From contig JALORM010000177.1 in the NCBI GenBank assembly GCA_025458985.1, forward strand, positions 1 through 8,099: a DNA stretch of 8,099 nucleotides, given 5' to 3'. Below the pieces are notes generated by a model. The model was not told the origin of the DNA. It searched no databases and was given only the letters and a program-made list of their open reading frames with translations. The stretch comes from Paracoccaceae bacterium (GTDB lineage: Bacteria > Pseudomonadota > Alphaproteobacteria > Rhodobacterales > Rhodobacteraceae). Positions 1 to 6,892 of this stretch are shown piece after piece (positions within the stretch are counted from its first letter, which is position 1; every line of letters begins with the position of its first letter). The position numbers and the translations under genes are program-made.

Positions 1-6
1 GACCTG

Positions 7-363
7 ATGCGCGCCCGCCTGCGCACCGCGCTTTCCGACGCTCCCTGGCGCGGCGCCCTTCTGGTGGGCGCCCTGCTGGCGGCCGGCCTCTTCATCATCG
101 CCGGCGGGAACGGCCTTCTGGCGCGCGTGAGCCACGAACGCGCGACGGTGGCCGAGGTGGTGGAGCAGACCACCGCCTATGGCCCGCGCGTCACCTACGC
201 GGTGGCCTTCCCCGACGGTCACCGGATGATCGCGACCTCGGGCGAACGCGCACCGCAGGAGGCGCCCGGCGACACTGTCTGCCTGACGCTGACGCAGCGC
301 TTCCCCGGCGGGAGCCAGACCGCGGCGCTCGCCCCGGCGGACACCTGCCCCGCCGGCGGCTGA
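7..363 (+). CDS. Small membrane-anchored protein of unknown function
   Basis: I do not recognise the family of this 118-residue protein. It begins with a basic N-terminus (RARLR). One clear hydrophobic segment follows at about residues 15-39, rich in Ala, Leu and Gly. The remaining 80 or so residues are soluble and alternate polar and hydrophobic residues in a beta-like way (for example RVTYAVAFPDG at 61-71). Two cysteines, C92 and C114, lie in that part and could pair if it is periplasmic, as the basic N-terminus suggests. The layout recalls short DUF3592-like proteins, but that is only a resemblance. The ATG overlaps a TGA at positions 5-7 (TGATG), so an upstream gene may end here and be translationally coupled. 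GC-rich third positions support real coding. A hairpin follows 16 nt after the stop. Confidence 0.6.
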   Translation: MRARLRTALSDAPWRGALLVGALLAAGLFIIAGGNGLLARVSHERATVAEVVEQTTAYGPRVTYAVAFPDGHRMIATSGERAPQEAPGDTVCLTLTQRFPGGSQTAALAPADTCPAGG

Positions 364-379
364 GGCCCGGGCCGAGCCC

Positions 380-398
380 TGCGCCCGACGCGGGCGCA
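380..398 (+). terminator. Hairpin after the first gene, possible terminator
   Basis: The arms TGCGCCCG (380-387) and CGGGCGCA (391-398) are perfect inverted repeats around a 3-nt loop, 16 nt after the stop at 363. No T-run follows, so it is not a canonical intrinsic terminator. GC-only stems of this size are not rare in DNA this GC-rich; position is the main support. The rest of the 364-625 gap holds only short palindromes (GGCCCGGGCC at 364-373, TGACGTCA at 523-530) and no convincing promoter or gene. Confidence 0.3.
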
Positions 399-625
399 CC
401 GCGTCCCATCCCGTCGGAACACAGCCGCGCTCTGCCCCAAGGCCTTTCGTATGCCCGAACCCACGGGCGGCTGCCCTTCGCCGGGCACCGCGCGCGCCTC
501 TCTAGCGGCCCGGCCCAGGCCCTGACGTCACCCTCCCGGCGGCGGCGCCGCTGCGCCGGACGGATCGCCCCTTGCGCCCGCCGCGCGAAGCGGAAAGGGT
601 GCACCCGCCGCCCGGACCCGGACCC

Positions 626-1855
626 ATGCGCCTTCTCGTCTCCTTCGCCGCGCTCTTCCTGTCGGTGATCCTCCTGCAGCTCGGCTCGGGCGGGGTGGTG
701 CCGCTGGACGCGCTGTCGGGCGTGGCGCTGGGGTTCTCCACAGCCGACATCGGATTTCTCGGCTCGGCCCATTTCGCGGGGTTCTTCCTCGGCTGCTGGG
801 GCGCGCCGCGGCTTCTGGGCACGGTCGGCCATTCGCGGGCCTTTGCCGCCTTCTGCGCCGCCGGCACCATCGGGATCCTCGCCCACATGCTGGTCGTCCA
901 CCCTCTGGCCTGGGCCGGCCTCAGGATGCTGTCGGGCCTCTGCGTTGCGGGCTGCTACACGGTGGTCGAGGCCTGGCTGCAGGCCAAGGTCACGAACGAG
1001 ACGCGCGGCCGCGCGATGGGCACCTACCGGGTGGTCGACATCCTGGGCTCGCTCGGGGCGCAGCTCTTCATCGGCATCCTCGAACCCGCCTCCTATGCCG
1101 CCTACAACCTGCTTGCGCTGCTGTGCTGTGCCGCACTCCTGCCGCTGACCCTGACCCGGGTCGAGCAGCCCGAGACGCCCGAGGCCCCGCGCCTGCGCCC
1201 GCGGCTGGCGTGGGACCGCTCGCCGCTTGGCGCGGCGGGGGTCGTCGTGTCGGGCATCACCGGTGCCTCGTTCCGCATGGTGGGGCCGCTCTACGGGCTG
1301 GCCGTGGGGCTCAGCGCCGACCAGATCGCCCTGTTCCTCGCGGCCTACGTCATCGGCGGGGGGCTTGCGCAGTACCCGATGGGCTGGCTCGCAGACCGCT
1401 TCGACCGGCGATCCGTCCTGATCGGCCTCTCGGTCGCCTCGGTCGCCTCCTGCGGCCTGACGATCCTGCTGTCGGAGGCGGGAACGCTGGCCGTGTTCCT
1501 GGCCGCCGGCTTCTTCGGCTTCACGACGATCCCGATCTACTCGGTCTCCTCTGCCCATGCCCACGACTTCGCCGAGGCGCACGAGCGGGTGGAGCTTTCG
1601 GCCGCCCACATGTTCCTCTACGCGATCGGCGCGACCGCCTCGCCACTTGTCGCCTCGTGGCTGATCGCGGCCTATGGCCCGCCGGCCATGTTCGCGCTGA
1701 TCGCGGCGGCGCATGTCGGTCTTCTGGTCTTCGGCGTTGCCCGCGCCCGCGCCCGGCCGGTGCCCGGCATCCGGACCGCCTACCAGTACATCCCCCGCAC
1801 CACATTCCTGATCGGGCGCCTCCTCGGGCGGGGCAACGACAGGCGCGAGCGGTAG
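626..1855 (+). CDS. MFS transporter, YcaD-like
   Basis: This is a 409-residue inner-membrane carrier of the major facilitator superfamily. The protein is hydrophobic throughout, with about 12 predicted helices in two halves separated by a polar linker near residues 180-200 (VEQPETPEAPRLRPRLAWDR). Sequence features match the YcaD-like branch: GFLGSAHFAGFFLGCWGAPR at 43-62 in the first loop region, VEAWLQAKVTNETRGR at 114-129, and the second-half motif-A loop GWLADRFDRRSV at 253-264. Substrates of this branch are poorly defined, so I name none. I chose the ATG at 626 because the protein then starts directly with its first helix (MRLLVSFAALFLSVILLQLG). The frame stays open back to a TTG at 572 and a GTG at 599, but those add a proline-rich stretch with no membrane character. 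No strong Shine-Dalgarno site is visible. The gene stands between unrelated neighbours and is probably monocistronic. Confidence 0.9.
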   Translation: MRLLVSFAALFLSVILLQLGSGGVVPLDALSGVALGFSTADIGFLGSAHFAGFFLGCWGAPRLLGTVGHSRAFAAFCAAGTIGILAHMLVVHPLAWAGLRMLSGLCVAGCYTVVEAWLQAKVTNETRGRAMGTYRVVDILGSLGAQLFIGILEPASYAAYNLLALLCCAALLPLTLTRVEQPETPEAPRLRPRLAWDRSPLGAAGVVVSGITGASFRMVGPLYGLAVGLSADQIALFLAAYVIGGGLAQYPMGWLADRFDRRSVLIGLSVASVASCGLTILLSEAGTLAVFLAAGFFGFTTIPIYSVSSAHAHDFAEAHERVELSAAHMFLYAIGATASPLVASWLIAAYGPPAMFALIAAAHVGLLVFGVARARARPVPGIRTAYQYIPRTTFLIGRLLGRGNDRRER

Positions 1856-1884
1856 TCCCGGCGGGGGAACCGGCGCAGGAACGG

Positions 1885-1899
1885 GCCCGCCGCGCGGGC
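1885..1899 (+). terminator. Short GC hairpin after the MFS gene, weak terminator candidate
   Basis: GCCCGC (1885-1890) and GCGGGC (1894-1899) pair around a CGC loop, 29 nt past the transporter stop. There is no T-run after it. Six GC pairs are common by chance here, so this is only a positional suggestion. Confidence 0.2.
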
Positions 1900-1944
1900 T
1901 GCTCTCATCGCCGCGCCGGACGGCGGTTGCCCGCGCTCTGCCCT

Positions 1945-1974
1945 CTGGCCCTTCCGCCGCGCGGGCGCTACACC
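1945..1974 (+). promoter_or_regulatory. Possible metG promoter
   Basis: TACACC at 1969-1974 could serve as a -10 element, with CTGGCC at 1945-1950 as a poor -35 element 18 nt upstream. Each matches the sigma-70 consensus at only three of six bases. The location, 30 nt before the metG ATG, is right for a promoter. A similar octamer, GCTAGACC, recurs at 3737-3744 after metG. Confidence 0.2.
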
Positions 1975-2003
1975 TCGCCCCGCGAACGGCGGGACGGGAA
2001 CAG

Positions 2004-3685
2004 ATGGCGCGCATCCTCATCACCTCGGCGATCCCCTACATCAACGGGATCAAGCACCTGGGCAACCTCGTGGGCTCGCAGCTCCCCGCAGACCTCTTCG
2101 CGCGCTACTTCCGCGCCCGCGGCCACGAGGTGCTGTTCCTCTGCGCGACCGACGAACACGGCACCCCGGCGGAACTCGCCGCCGCCAAGGCCGGCAAGCC
2201 GGTCGAGGTCTACTGCGCCGAGATGTGGGCGGTTCAGAAGGAGCTCTCGGACGGCTTCCGCCTGTCCTTCGACCACTTCGGCCGCTCGTCGAGCCCCCAG
2301 AACCACCGCCTGACCCAGCACTTCGCGGGCAGGCTGGCGGAGAACGGCCTGATCGCCGAAGTTGCCGAAAAGCAGGTCTTCTCGGTCGCCGACAACCGCT
2401 TCCTGCCCGACCGCTACATCGAGGGCACCTGCCCCAATTGCGGCTACGACCGCGCCCGCGGCGACCAGTGCGAGAACTGTACCAAGCAGCTCGACCCGAC
2501 CGACCTCATCAACCCGCGCTCGGCCATCTCGGGCTCGACCGACCTCGAGGTGCGCGAGACCAAGCATCTCTACCTGCGCCAGTCGGCGCTCAGGGACCGT
2601 CTGGAAGCCTGGATCGACAGCAAGACCGACTGGCCCATCCTGACCACCTCGATCGCGAAGAAATGGCTCAACGACGGCGACGGCCTGCAGGACCGCGGCA
2701 TCACCCGCGACCTCCACTGGGGGATCCCGGTCCGGAAGGGCGACGCGCCCTGGCCGGGGATGGAGGGCAAGGTCTTCTACGTCTGGTTCGACGCGCCCAT
2801 CGAATACATCGCCTGCGCGGCCGAATGGGTCGATGCCGGCAAGGGGACCGACTGGGAACGCTGGTGGCGCACCGACAAGGGCGCGGACGACGTCCGCTAC
2901 ATCCAGTTCATGGGCAAGGACAACGTCCCCTTCCATACGCTGAGCTTCCCCGCGACGATCATCGGCTCGGGCGAGCCCTGGAAGCTCGTCGACTACATCA
3001 AGTCGTTCAACTACCTGAACTATGACGGCGGCCAGTTCTCGACCAGCCAGGGCCGCGGCGTGTTCATGGACCAGGCGCTGTCGATCCTGCCCGCCGACTA
3101 CTGGCGCTGGTGGCTTCTCAGCCACGCGCCCGAGAATTCCGACAGCGAATTCACGTGGGAGAACTTCCAGGCCTCGGTGAACAAGGACCTGGCCGACGTG
3201 CTCGGCAACTTCGTCAGCCGCGTGACCAAGTTCTGCCGGTCGAAATACGGCGAGGAAGTGCCGGCGGGCGGCCGGACGGGCGACCGCGCGTGCGCGCCTA
3301 CGAGGGCCACATGGAAGCGATGGAGGTCCGCAAGGCCGCGACCGAGCTTCGCGCCATCTGGGTCGCGGGGAACGAATACCTCCAGTCGGCCGCGCCCTGG
3401 GCGGTCTTCAAGGAAGACCCCGACCGCGCCGCGGCGATGACCCGGCTGGGGCTGAACCTCGTGCGCCTCTACGCGGTGCTGTCGGAACCGTTCATTCCCG
3501 ACGCCGCGGCGGCAATGCTGTCGGCGATGGGGACGACCGACCGCACCTGGCCCGGCCCCATCGCCGAGGCCTTGACCGCGCTGCCCCCGGGCCACGCCTT
3601 CACGACGCCTGACGTCCTCTTCAAGAAGATCGCCGACGAGGAACGCGAGGACTGGTCGAAGCGGTTTGCCGGCGTGCGCACCTGA
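2004..3685 (+). CDS. metG: Methionyl-tRNA synthetase, interrupted by a frameshift
   Basis: This class I enzyme charges tRNA-Met with methionine using ATP, in the cytoplasm. Residues 1-423 read in one frame and carry the catalytic core. PYINGIKHLG at 11-20 holds the HIGH-type ATP site (HLGN, 18-21). CPNC at 143-146 and CENC at 156-159 form the zinc knuckle. WFDAPIEY at 261-268 is conserved, and FSTSQGRG at 345-352 is the KMSKS-equivalent loop. The anticodon-binding helices continue in another frame from about 3290: YEGHMEAMEVRK, then GNEYLQSAAPW with the conserved Asn and Pro-Trp. Read without a shift, the first frame runs on through unrelated residues and stops at 3440 (478 aa). The linker between AGG (421-423) and YEGHMEA is about nine residues shorter than I expect, so a deletion is likelier than a one-base error. 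Restored, the protein would be near 570 aa, normal for alphaproteobacterial MetRS. The ATG at 2004 starts the conserved MARILITSAIPY. Confidence 0.9.
3273..3298 (+). other. metG: Frameshift and probable small deletion in metG
   Basis: Homology to MetRS moves from the frame starting at 2004 to the frame ending at 3685 somewhere between the AGG codons (3264-3272) and the TAC of YEGHMEA (3299). The change equals a loss of n bases with n = 1 modulo 3, or a gain of 2. From memory of family members, the linker lacks roughly nine residues, which would fit a 25- or 28-nt loss. The junction is almost entirely G and C with repeated GGGCG and CGCG units, a context prone to both replication slippage and assembly collapse. 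Confidence 0.8.
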
Positions 3686-4056
3686 CGCCGCCGGGTCCGG
3701 TCGCCCGCCGTTCCCCGGAACCGGCCGCGGGCGTCGGCTAGACCCGCATGTACATGCGTGGCCACCCATGCGCTGGCAGCGGCGGCTGCGGGCAGCGCGC
3801 ACTGCAAACCGCCCCACCCGGTCCCGCGGCACCGCTGCCTCCGGGCGCGCGCGACCGGCCGTCGATACCTTGGTCGCCGCGTGCCTTGCTTCGACCTCGT
3901 GTGGGCGGGTAGCGGCCGGGTCCGGCGGGCGCACGAGGCCGGCCCCGGACACTCCGGATGGACGGGCCTTTCCCGGGCGGCGCACCGCACCGGCGTCCCA
4001 CGCTGCGCAGCGCCACCCTTGACGCCGCGCCGCCCCTGTCCCACCGTCGCCGCCAG
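3686..4056. other. 371-bp stretch without a convincing gene
   Basis: The stretch lies between the metG stop and the rhomboid start. An ATG at 3768 opens an 84-codon frame ending at 4022, but its third positions include many A and T (GCA, ACT, GTA, GGA, CTT, TGT), unlike the neighbouring genes, and the product is a featureless Arg/Ala/Pro mix. It contains the 14-bp palindrome at 3745-3758, a broken inverted repeat GTTCC-CC-GGAAC at 3710-3721, and TTGACG at 4019-4024 with no matching -10. It may hold a long leader, a small RNA or decayed sequence; none can be shown from the sequence. Confidence 0.5.
3745..3758. promoter_or_regulatory. 14-bp perfect palindrome, possible operator
   Basis: CGCATGTACATGCG is a perfect palindrome with no spacer. 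Directly before it, TAGACC (3739-3744) resembles a -10 element, so a dimeric repressor bound here would cover the start point of such a promoter. No -35 element is visible upstream, and the nearest start codon downstream is 300 nt away. A 14-bp palindrome somewhere in 8 kb is not improbable, so this is tentative. Confidence 0.2.
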
Positions 4057-4788
4057 ATGTTCCCGATCCGCGACCACAACCCCTCGGGCCGCACGCCCTA
4101 CGTGACCTACGCGCTGATCGTGGCGAACGTGGTCATCTTTGCACTTATGCTGCCGCTCTACGGCGATCCGCGCGCGCTCGACGCGGCGTTCCGCACCTGG
4201 GGGCTCGTTCCCGCGACGGGCGAGCCGCTGGCCTATCTGACCTCGATGTTCCTGCACGCGGGCTTCCTGCACCTCGGCGGCAACATGCTCTTCCTCTGGG
4301 TCTTCGGCGACAACATGGAGGACGAGATGGGCCACCTGCCCTTCCTCGGCTTCTACCTCGCCTCGGGCGTCGCCTCGGCCTGGGCGCAGGCGGCGGCCGA
4401 ACCCGCGTCGCTGGTGCCGATGGTCGGGGCCTCGGGCGCCATCGCCGGCGTGATGGGGGGCTATCTTCTCCTGTTCCCGAAGGCGCGGGTCGATGTGCTG
4501 TTCCTCATCGTGATCCTGATCCGGGTGATCCCGATCCCGGCCTGGATCGTCCTCGGCGCCTGGTTCGCGTTGCAGCTCGTCTGGGGCGCCTCGACGCCGA
4601 CCGACGGGGGCGGCGTCGCCTATTGGGCACATGCCGGCGGCTTCGCGGCAGGCCTCGCGATGACGGTGCCGCTGTGGCTGAGGCTTGGCGGGCCCGCGTT
4701 CTGGAGCCGCACCGCAGGCCGGCCGCCCCACCCCGAGGCGCAGTACCGCCTGCAGCGCAGCTCGATCCCTCGGGTGCCGCGCCGATGA
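4057..4788 (+). CDS. Rhomboid-family intramembrane serine protease
   Basis: This 243-residue polytopic inner-membrane protease should cleave transmembrane segments of other membrane proteins. The core shows the family signatures. FLHAGFLHLGGNMLFLWVFG at 65-84 carries the HxxxxHxxxN pattern with N76. GASGAIAG at 124-131 contains the nucleophile S126. AHAGGFAAG at 191-199 contains the partner H192. About six helices fit between residues 15 and 210, followed by a short basic cytoplasmic tail. All catalytic residues are present, so it should be active; its substrate is unknown. I chose the ATG at 4057 (MFPIRDHNPSGRTPYVTYAL), which gives the short conserved N-terminus of this subgroup. The frame stays open upstream to about 3958 but that part is atypical. 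No Shine-Dalgarno site precedes the ATG. The stop overlaps the next ATG by ATGA. Confidence 0.93.
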   Translation: MFPIRDHNPSGRTPYVTYALIVANVVIFALMLPLYGDPRALDAAFRTWGLVPATGEPLAYLTSMFLHAGFLHLGGNMLFLWVFGDNMEDEMGHLPFLGFYLASGVASAWAQAAAEPASLVPMVGASGAIAGVMGGYLLLFPKARVDVLFLIVILIRVIPIPAWIVLGAWFALQLVWGASTPTDGGGVAYWAHAGGFAAGLAMTVPLWLRLGGPAFWSRTAGRPPHPEAQYRLQRSSIPRVPRR

Positions 4789-5156
4789 GCGCGCCGCTGC
4801 GGGCCACCTGCCACTGCGGCGCGGTGGAACTGGAGGTGCGGCTCGCCGAGGGCGGCCTTGCCACCGCGCGGCGCTGCGACTGCTCGTTCTGCCGGCGCCG
4901 CGGCTCGGTTGCGGTCAGCGCGCCGCAGGAGGGGCTGCGGGTCGTGAAGGGGGCCGGGAACCTGACGCTCTACCAGTGGGGCACCCGCACCGCGCAGCAC
5001 TGGTTCTGCCGGACCTGCGGCATCTACACCCATCACCGGCGGCGGTCGAACCCGCAGGAATACGGCGTCAACGCCGCCTGCCTCGACGGGGTGAACCCCC
5101 GCGACCTCGACCCCGTGCCCTGGACCGACGGCGTCAACCACTCCTCGGATCGCTGA
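4785..5156 (+). CDS. GFA-family zinc-binding protein
   Basis: The protein has 123 residues and belongs to the GFA family (glutathione-dependent formaldehyde-activating enzyme, Gfa/CENP-V fold), a small beta-rich zinc domain. Every expected cysteine is present: C9-x-C11 (CHCGAV), C31-x-C33-x2-C36 (CDCSFC) and C75-x2-C78 (CRTCG). These bind the structural and putative catalytic zinc ions. The conserved Asn-rich strand YGVNAACLDG lies at 93-102. Most family members have no proven activity, and the original formaldehyde-glutathione role should not be assumed. The ATG sits in ATGA overlapping the rhomboid stop, so translation is probably coupled and the two genes are one operon. A protease followed by a GFA protein suggests no obvious shared pathway. 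The frame is open further upstream inside the rhomboid gene, but family length and the ATGA junction fix the start here. Confidence 0.92.
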   Translation: MSAPLRATCHCGAVELEVRLAEGGLATARRCDCSFCRRRGSVAVSAPQEGLRVVKGAGNLTLYQWGTRTAQHWFCRTCGIYTHHRRRSNPQEYGVNAACLDGVNPRDLDPVPWTDGVNHSSDR

Positions 5157-5166
5157 GCGGCGCGCG

Positions 5167-5188
5167 CGATCCTTCTGGCGAAGGATCG
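5167..5188 (+). terminator. 3'-end hairpin of the GFA gene with TTCTGGCGAA core
   Basis: CGATCCTTC (5167-5175) pairs perfectly with GAAGGATCG (5180-5188), leaving a TGGC tetraloop. The stem starts exactly 10 nt after the GFA stop codon. No T-run follows, so if it ends transcription it does so as a stable 3' end or with Rho rather than as a classical intrinsic terminator. Its top, TTCTGGCGAA, is shared with the hairpin serving suhB on the other strand. Confidence 0.6.
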
Positions 5189-5213
5189 GGCACCACGGCC
5201 CGGACGGCGCGCC

Positions 5214-5235
5214 CGGGTTTTCGCCAGAAAACCCG
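5214..5235 (-). terminator. 3'-end hairpin of suhB with TTCTGGCGAA core
   Basis: On the plus strand, CGGGTTTTC (5214-5222) pairs perfectly with GAAAACCCG (5227-5235) around GCCA. Read in the direction of suhB the loop is TGGC and the top is TTCTGGCGAA, the same as for the GFA gene. It begins exactly 10 nt after the suhB stop. The lower stem differs completely from the first hairpin, so the two are not a simple duplication. Confidence 0.6.
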
Positions 5236-5245
5236 CTGGCCCCGG

Positions 5246-6037
5246 TCAGGGCGCGCGCAGCGTCCCCGCCAGCATCGGGAACAGCGCCTCGTTGGCGCAG
5301 AGGATGCTGCCCGAGTCGAACACCGTGTCGCCCTCGCGCACGGCCTCGACAAGGCCCCCGGCCTCGCGCACGATCAGAAGGCCCGCGGCCACGTCCCAGG
5401 GCTGCAGCTCGCGTTCCCAGTAGCCGTCGAAGCGGCCGGCCGCCACATAGGCCAGGTCGAGCGAGGCCGCGCCCCAGCGCCTGAGGCCCGCCGTCACCGG
5501 CATCAGGCGCGACAGGTCACGCATCATCGCGGGCAGGGTCTTCTTGGCACCGAACGGCACGCCGGTCGCGAACACCGCCTCCTCCAGCCGCCGCCGCCCC
5601 GACACCCGGAGCCGCCGGCTGTCGTTCAGCCAGGCGCCCTGCCCCTTCTCGGCGTAGAACATCTCGTCCTTGGCCGGGTCGAAGACCACGCCGGCCACGA
5701 CCTCGCCCTTGTGCTCCAGCGCGACCGAAACCGCCCAGTGCGGCATGCCGTGCAGGAAGTTCGTGGTCCCGTCCAGCGGATCGACGATCCAGCGCCGCGT
5801 CGGATCCTCGCCCTTCTCCTCGCCGGTCTCTTCGCCGAGCCAGCCGTAGGTCGGCCGCGCGCCGCGCAGTTCGTCCTTCAGGATCTTCTCGGCCGACAGG
5901 TCGGCCTTCGACACGAAGTCGCCGGGGCCCTTGGCCGAGACCTGCAGGTTCTCGACCTCGCGGAAGTCCTTGACGAGGCTGCGCCCCGCCTTGCGGGCGG
6001 CCTTGATCATGATGTTGAGGTTGGCGCTGCCTTGCAT
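5246..6037 (-). CDS. suhB: Inositol-1-monophosphatase family protein (SuhB-like)
   Basis: This 263-residue cytoplasmic, magnesium-dependent phosphatase hydrolyses myo-inositol-1-phosphate and related sugar phosphates. In E. coli the homologue SuhB also acts with RNA polymerase in rRNA antitermination; whether that holds here is unknown. All metal-site motifs are intact: GEE at 68-70, WIVDPLDGTTNF at 83-94 (with D86 and D89), and LQPWDVAAG at 211-219 with D215. Length and ends match the family. The ATG at 6037 gives the usual start MQGSANLNIMIKAARKAG, and a GGAG Shine-Dalgarno site lies 8 nt upstream (plus-strand CTCC, 6046-6049). It follows gdpD on the same strand after 81 nt with no clear terminator between, so co-transcription with metR and gdpD is possible. 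A weak -10-like TATGAG (plus-strand CTCATA, 6065-6070) could give it its own promoter. Confidence 0.94.
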   Translation of the reverse strand: MQGSANLNIMIKAARKAGRSLVKDFREVENLQVSAKGPGDFVSKADLSAEKILKDELRGARPTYGWLGEETGEEKGEDPTRRWIVDPLDGTTNFLHGMPHWAVSVALEHKGEVVAGVVFDPAKDEMFYAEKGQGAWLNDSRRLRVSGRRRLEEAVFATGVPFGAKKTLPAMMRDLSRLMPVTAGLRRWGAASLDLAYVAAGRFDGYWERELQPWDVAAGLLIVREAGGLVEAVREGDTVFDSGSILCANEALFPMLAGTLRAP

Positions 6038-6118
6038 CGTCCGGTCTCCGGTGGGCCGGGGCGCCTCATACGCGGGCCGGGCGCGGAAGGAAAGGGCGCA
6101 CCGCGCGGGCGCAGCCGC

Positions 6119-6892
6119 TCAGCCGCCCGCCCACTCCCCCCGCCACTGGCCCCGCCGCTGCAGCACCGCCTTCAGAAGGCTCGGGCGGTCGGTCATGATC
6201 CCGTCGACACCAAGGCCGAGCAGCCGCTCCATCCAGGCTTCCTCGTCCACCGTCCAGACATGGACCTGCACGCCCCGCGCATGGGCGGCGCGGACAAAGC
6301 GGCGGGTGACGACCGGGATGCCGCGGAACCTCATCGGCACCTGCACGCAGGGAAAGTCGGGGCGCGGCACCGGCAGGCCCCAGCCTGCCGCCCAGACCCG
6401 CGCGACGCCGGCATGGGCGGGCGACCAGGCCAACCCCTCGCCCAGCGCCGCGCGCAGCCGCGCGGTGCGCGCCGGCGCGAAGGCGCCCACGCAGACCCGG
6501 CCCAGTGCCCCGGCCGCCCGGATCGCGCGGGCCATCGGCTCGACCGCCGCGTCGGACTTCGCCTCGAGGTTCAGAAACAGCCCCGGGAACGCCTCCAGCA
6601 CCGCGTCGAGCCGCGGGATCTCTCCCCCTCCGGCAAGACGAACGGCCGACAGCTCGGCCCAGGTCATCGCGCCGATCCGCCCCGGCCGCCCCGCCATCCG
6701 GTCGAGCGTGTCGTCGTGGAACACCACCGCCACCCCGTCGGCGGTGGCCTGCACGTCGGTCTCGACATGGGAATAGCCCAGCGCCACGGCATGGCCGAAG
6801 GCGGCAAGCGTGTTCTCCTCGACCTCCAGCGACCCGCCGCGATGGGCGAAGGCGATCGGGCGCGGATGGTCCAGGAACGGGTGCGCGCTCAT
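6119..6892 (-). CDS. Glycerophosphodiester phosphodiesterase
   Basis: This 257-residue TIM-barrel enzyme of the GDPD family cleaves glycerophosphodiesters, products of phospholipid turnover, into glycerol-3-phosphate and an alcohol. The active-site residues are visible in order: FAHRGG at 15-20 (H17, R18), VETDVQ at 43-48 (E44, D46), VVFHDDTLDR at 56-65 (H59, the second catalytic His), and LNLEAK at 107-112 (E110). The barrel closes with VHVWTVDEE at 210-218 and GVDGIMTDRP at 228-237. There is no signal peptide, so it should act in the cytoplasm, like E. coli UgpQ. The ATG at 6892 lies in ATGA shared with the metR stop, so translation is likely coupled to the regulator. The frame extends far upstream across metR, but that part is a shadow; homology begins at MSAHPFLDHPRPIAFAHRGG. 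A tie to methionine metabolism is not obvious. Confidence 0.93.
   Translation of the reverse strand: MSAHPFLDHPRPIAFAHRGGSLEVEENTLAAFGHAVALGYSHVETDVQATADGVAVVFHDDTLDRMAGRPGRIGAMTWAELSAVRLAGGGEIPRLDAVLEAFPGLFLNLEAKSDAAVEPMARAIRAAGALGRVCVGAFAPARTARLRAALGEGLAWSPAHAGVARVWAAGWGLPVPRPDFPCVQVPMRFRGIPVVTRRFVRAAHARGVQVHVWTVDEEAWMERLLGLGVDGIMTDRPSLLKAVLQRRGQWRGEWAGG

Noticed and set aside
523..530. TGACGTCA palindrome upstream of the MFS gene as an operator.
   Set aside because: Eight-base palindromes are frequent by chance, and no promoter elements lie near it.
191..2023. A 610-codon open frame on the minus strand opposite the first gene and the MFS gene.
   Set aside because: It is an Arg/Gly/Ala/Pro-rich artefact of GC-rich DNA opposite a clearly recognisable transporter, with no domain or hydrophobic core.
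1968..3125. A 385-codon minus-strand frame opposite metG.
   Set aside because: The plus strand has an unambiguous MetRS with all motifs; the antisense product shows none.
3264..3302. Programmed ribosomal frameshifting in metG.
   Set aside because: There is no slippery heptamer at the junction, and the missing linker residues point to a deletion instead.
3710..3721. GTTCC-CC-GGAAC as a metG terminator.
   Set aside because: The 2-nt spacer is too small for a stable RNA loop and no T-run follows.
3768..4022. A small frame starting at ATG 3768 in the metG-rhomboid gap.
   Set aside because: Third codon positions are much less GC-rich than in the real genes, and the product is a featureless basic sequence with no ribosome-binding site.
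4019..4047. TTGACG as the -35 of a rhomboid promoter.
   Set aside because: The expected -10 position (4042-4047, CACCGT) matches at only two bases and would place the start point on the ATG.
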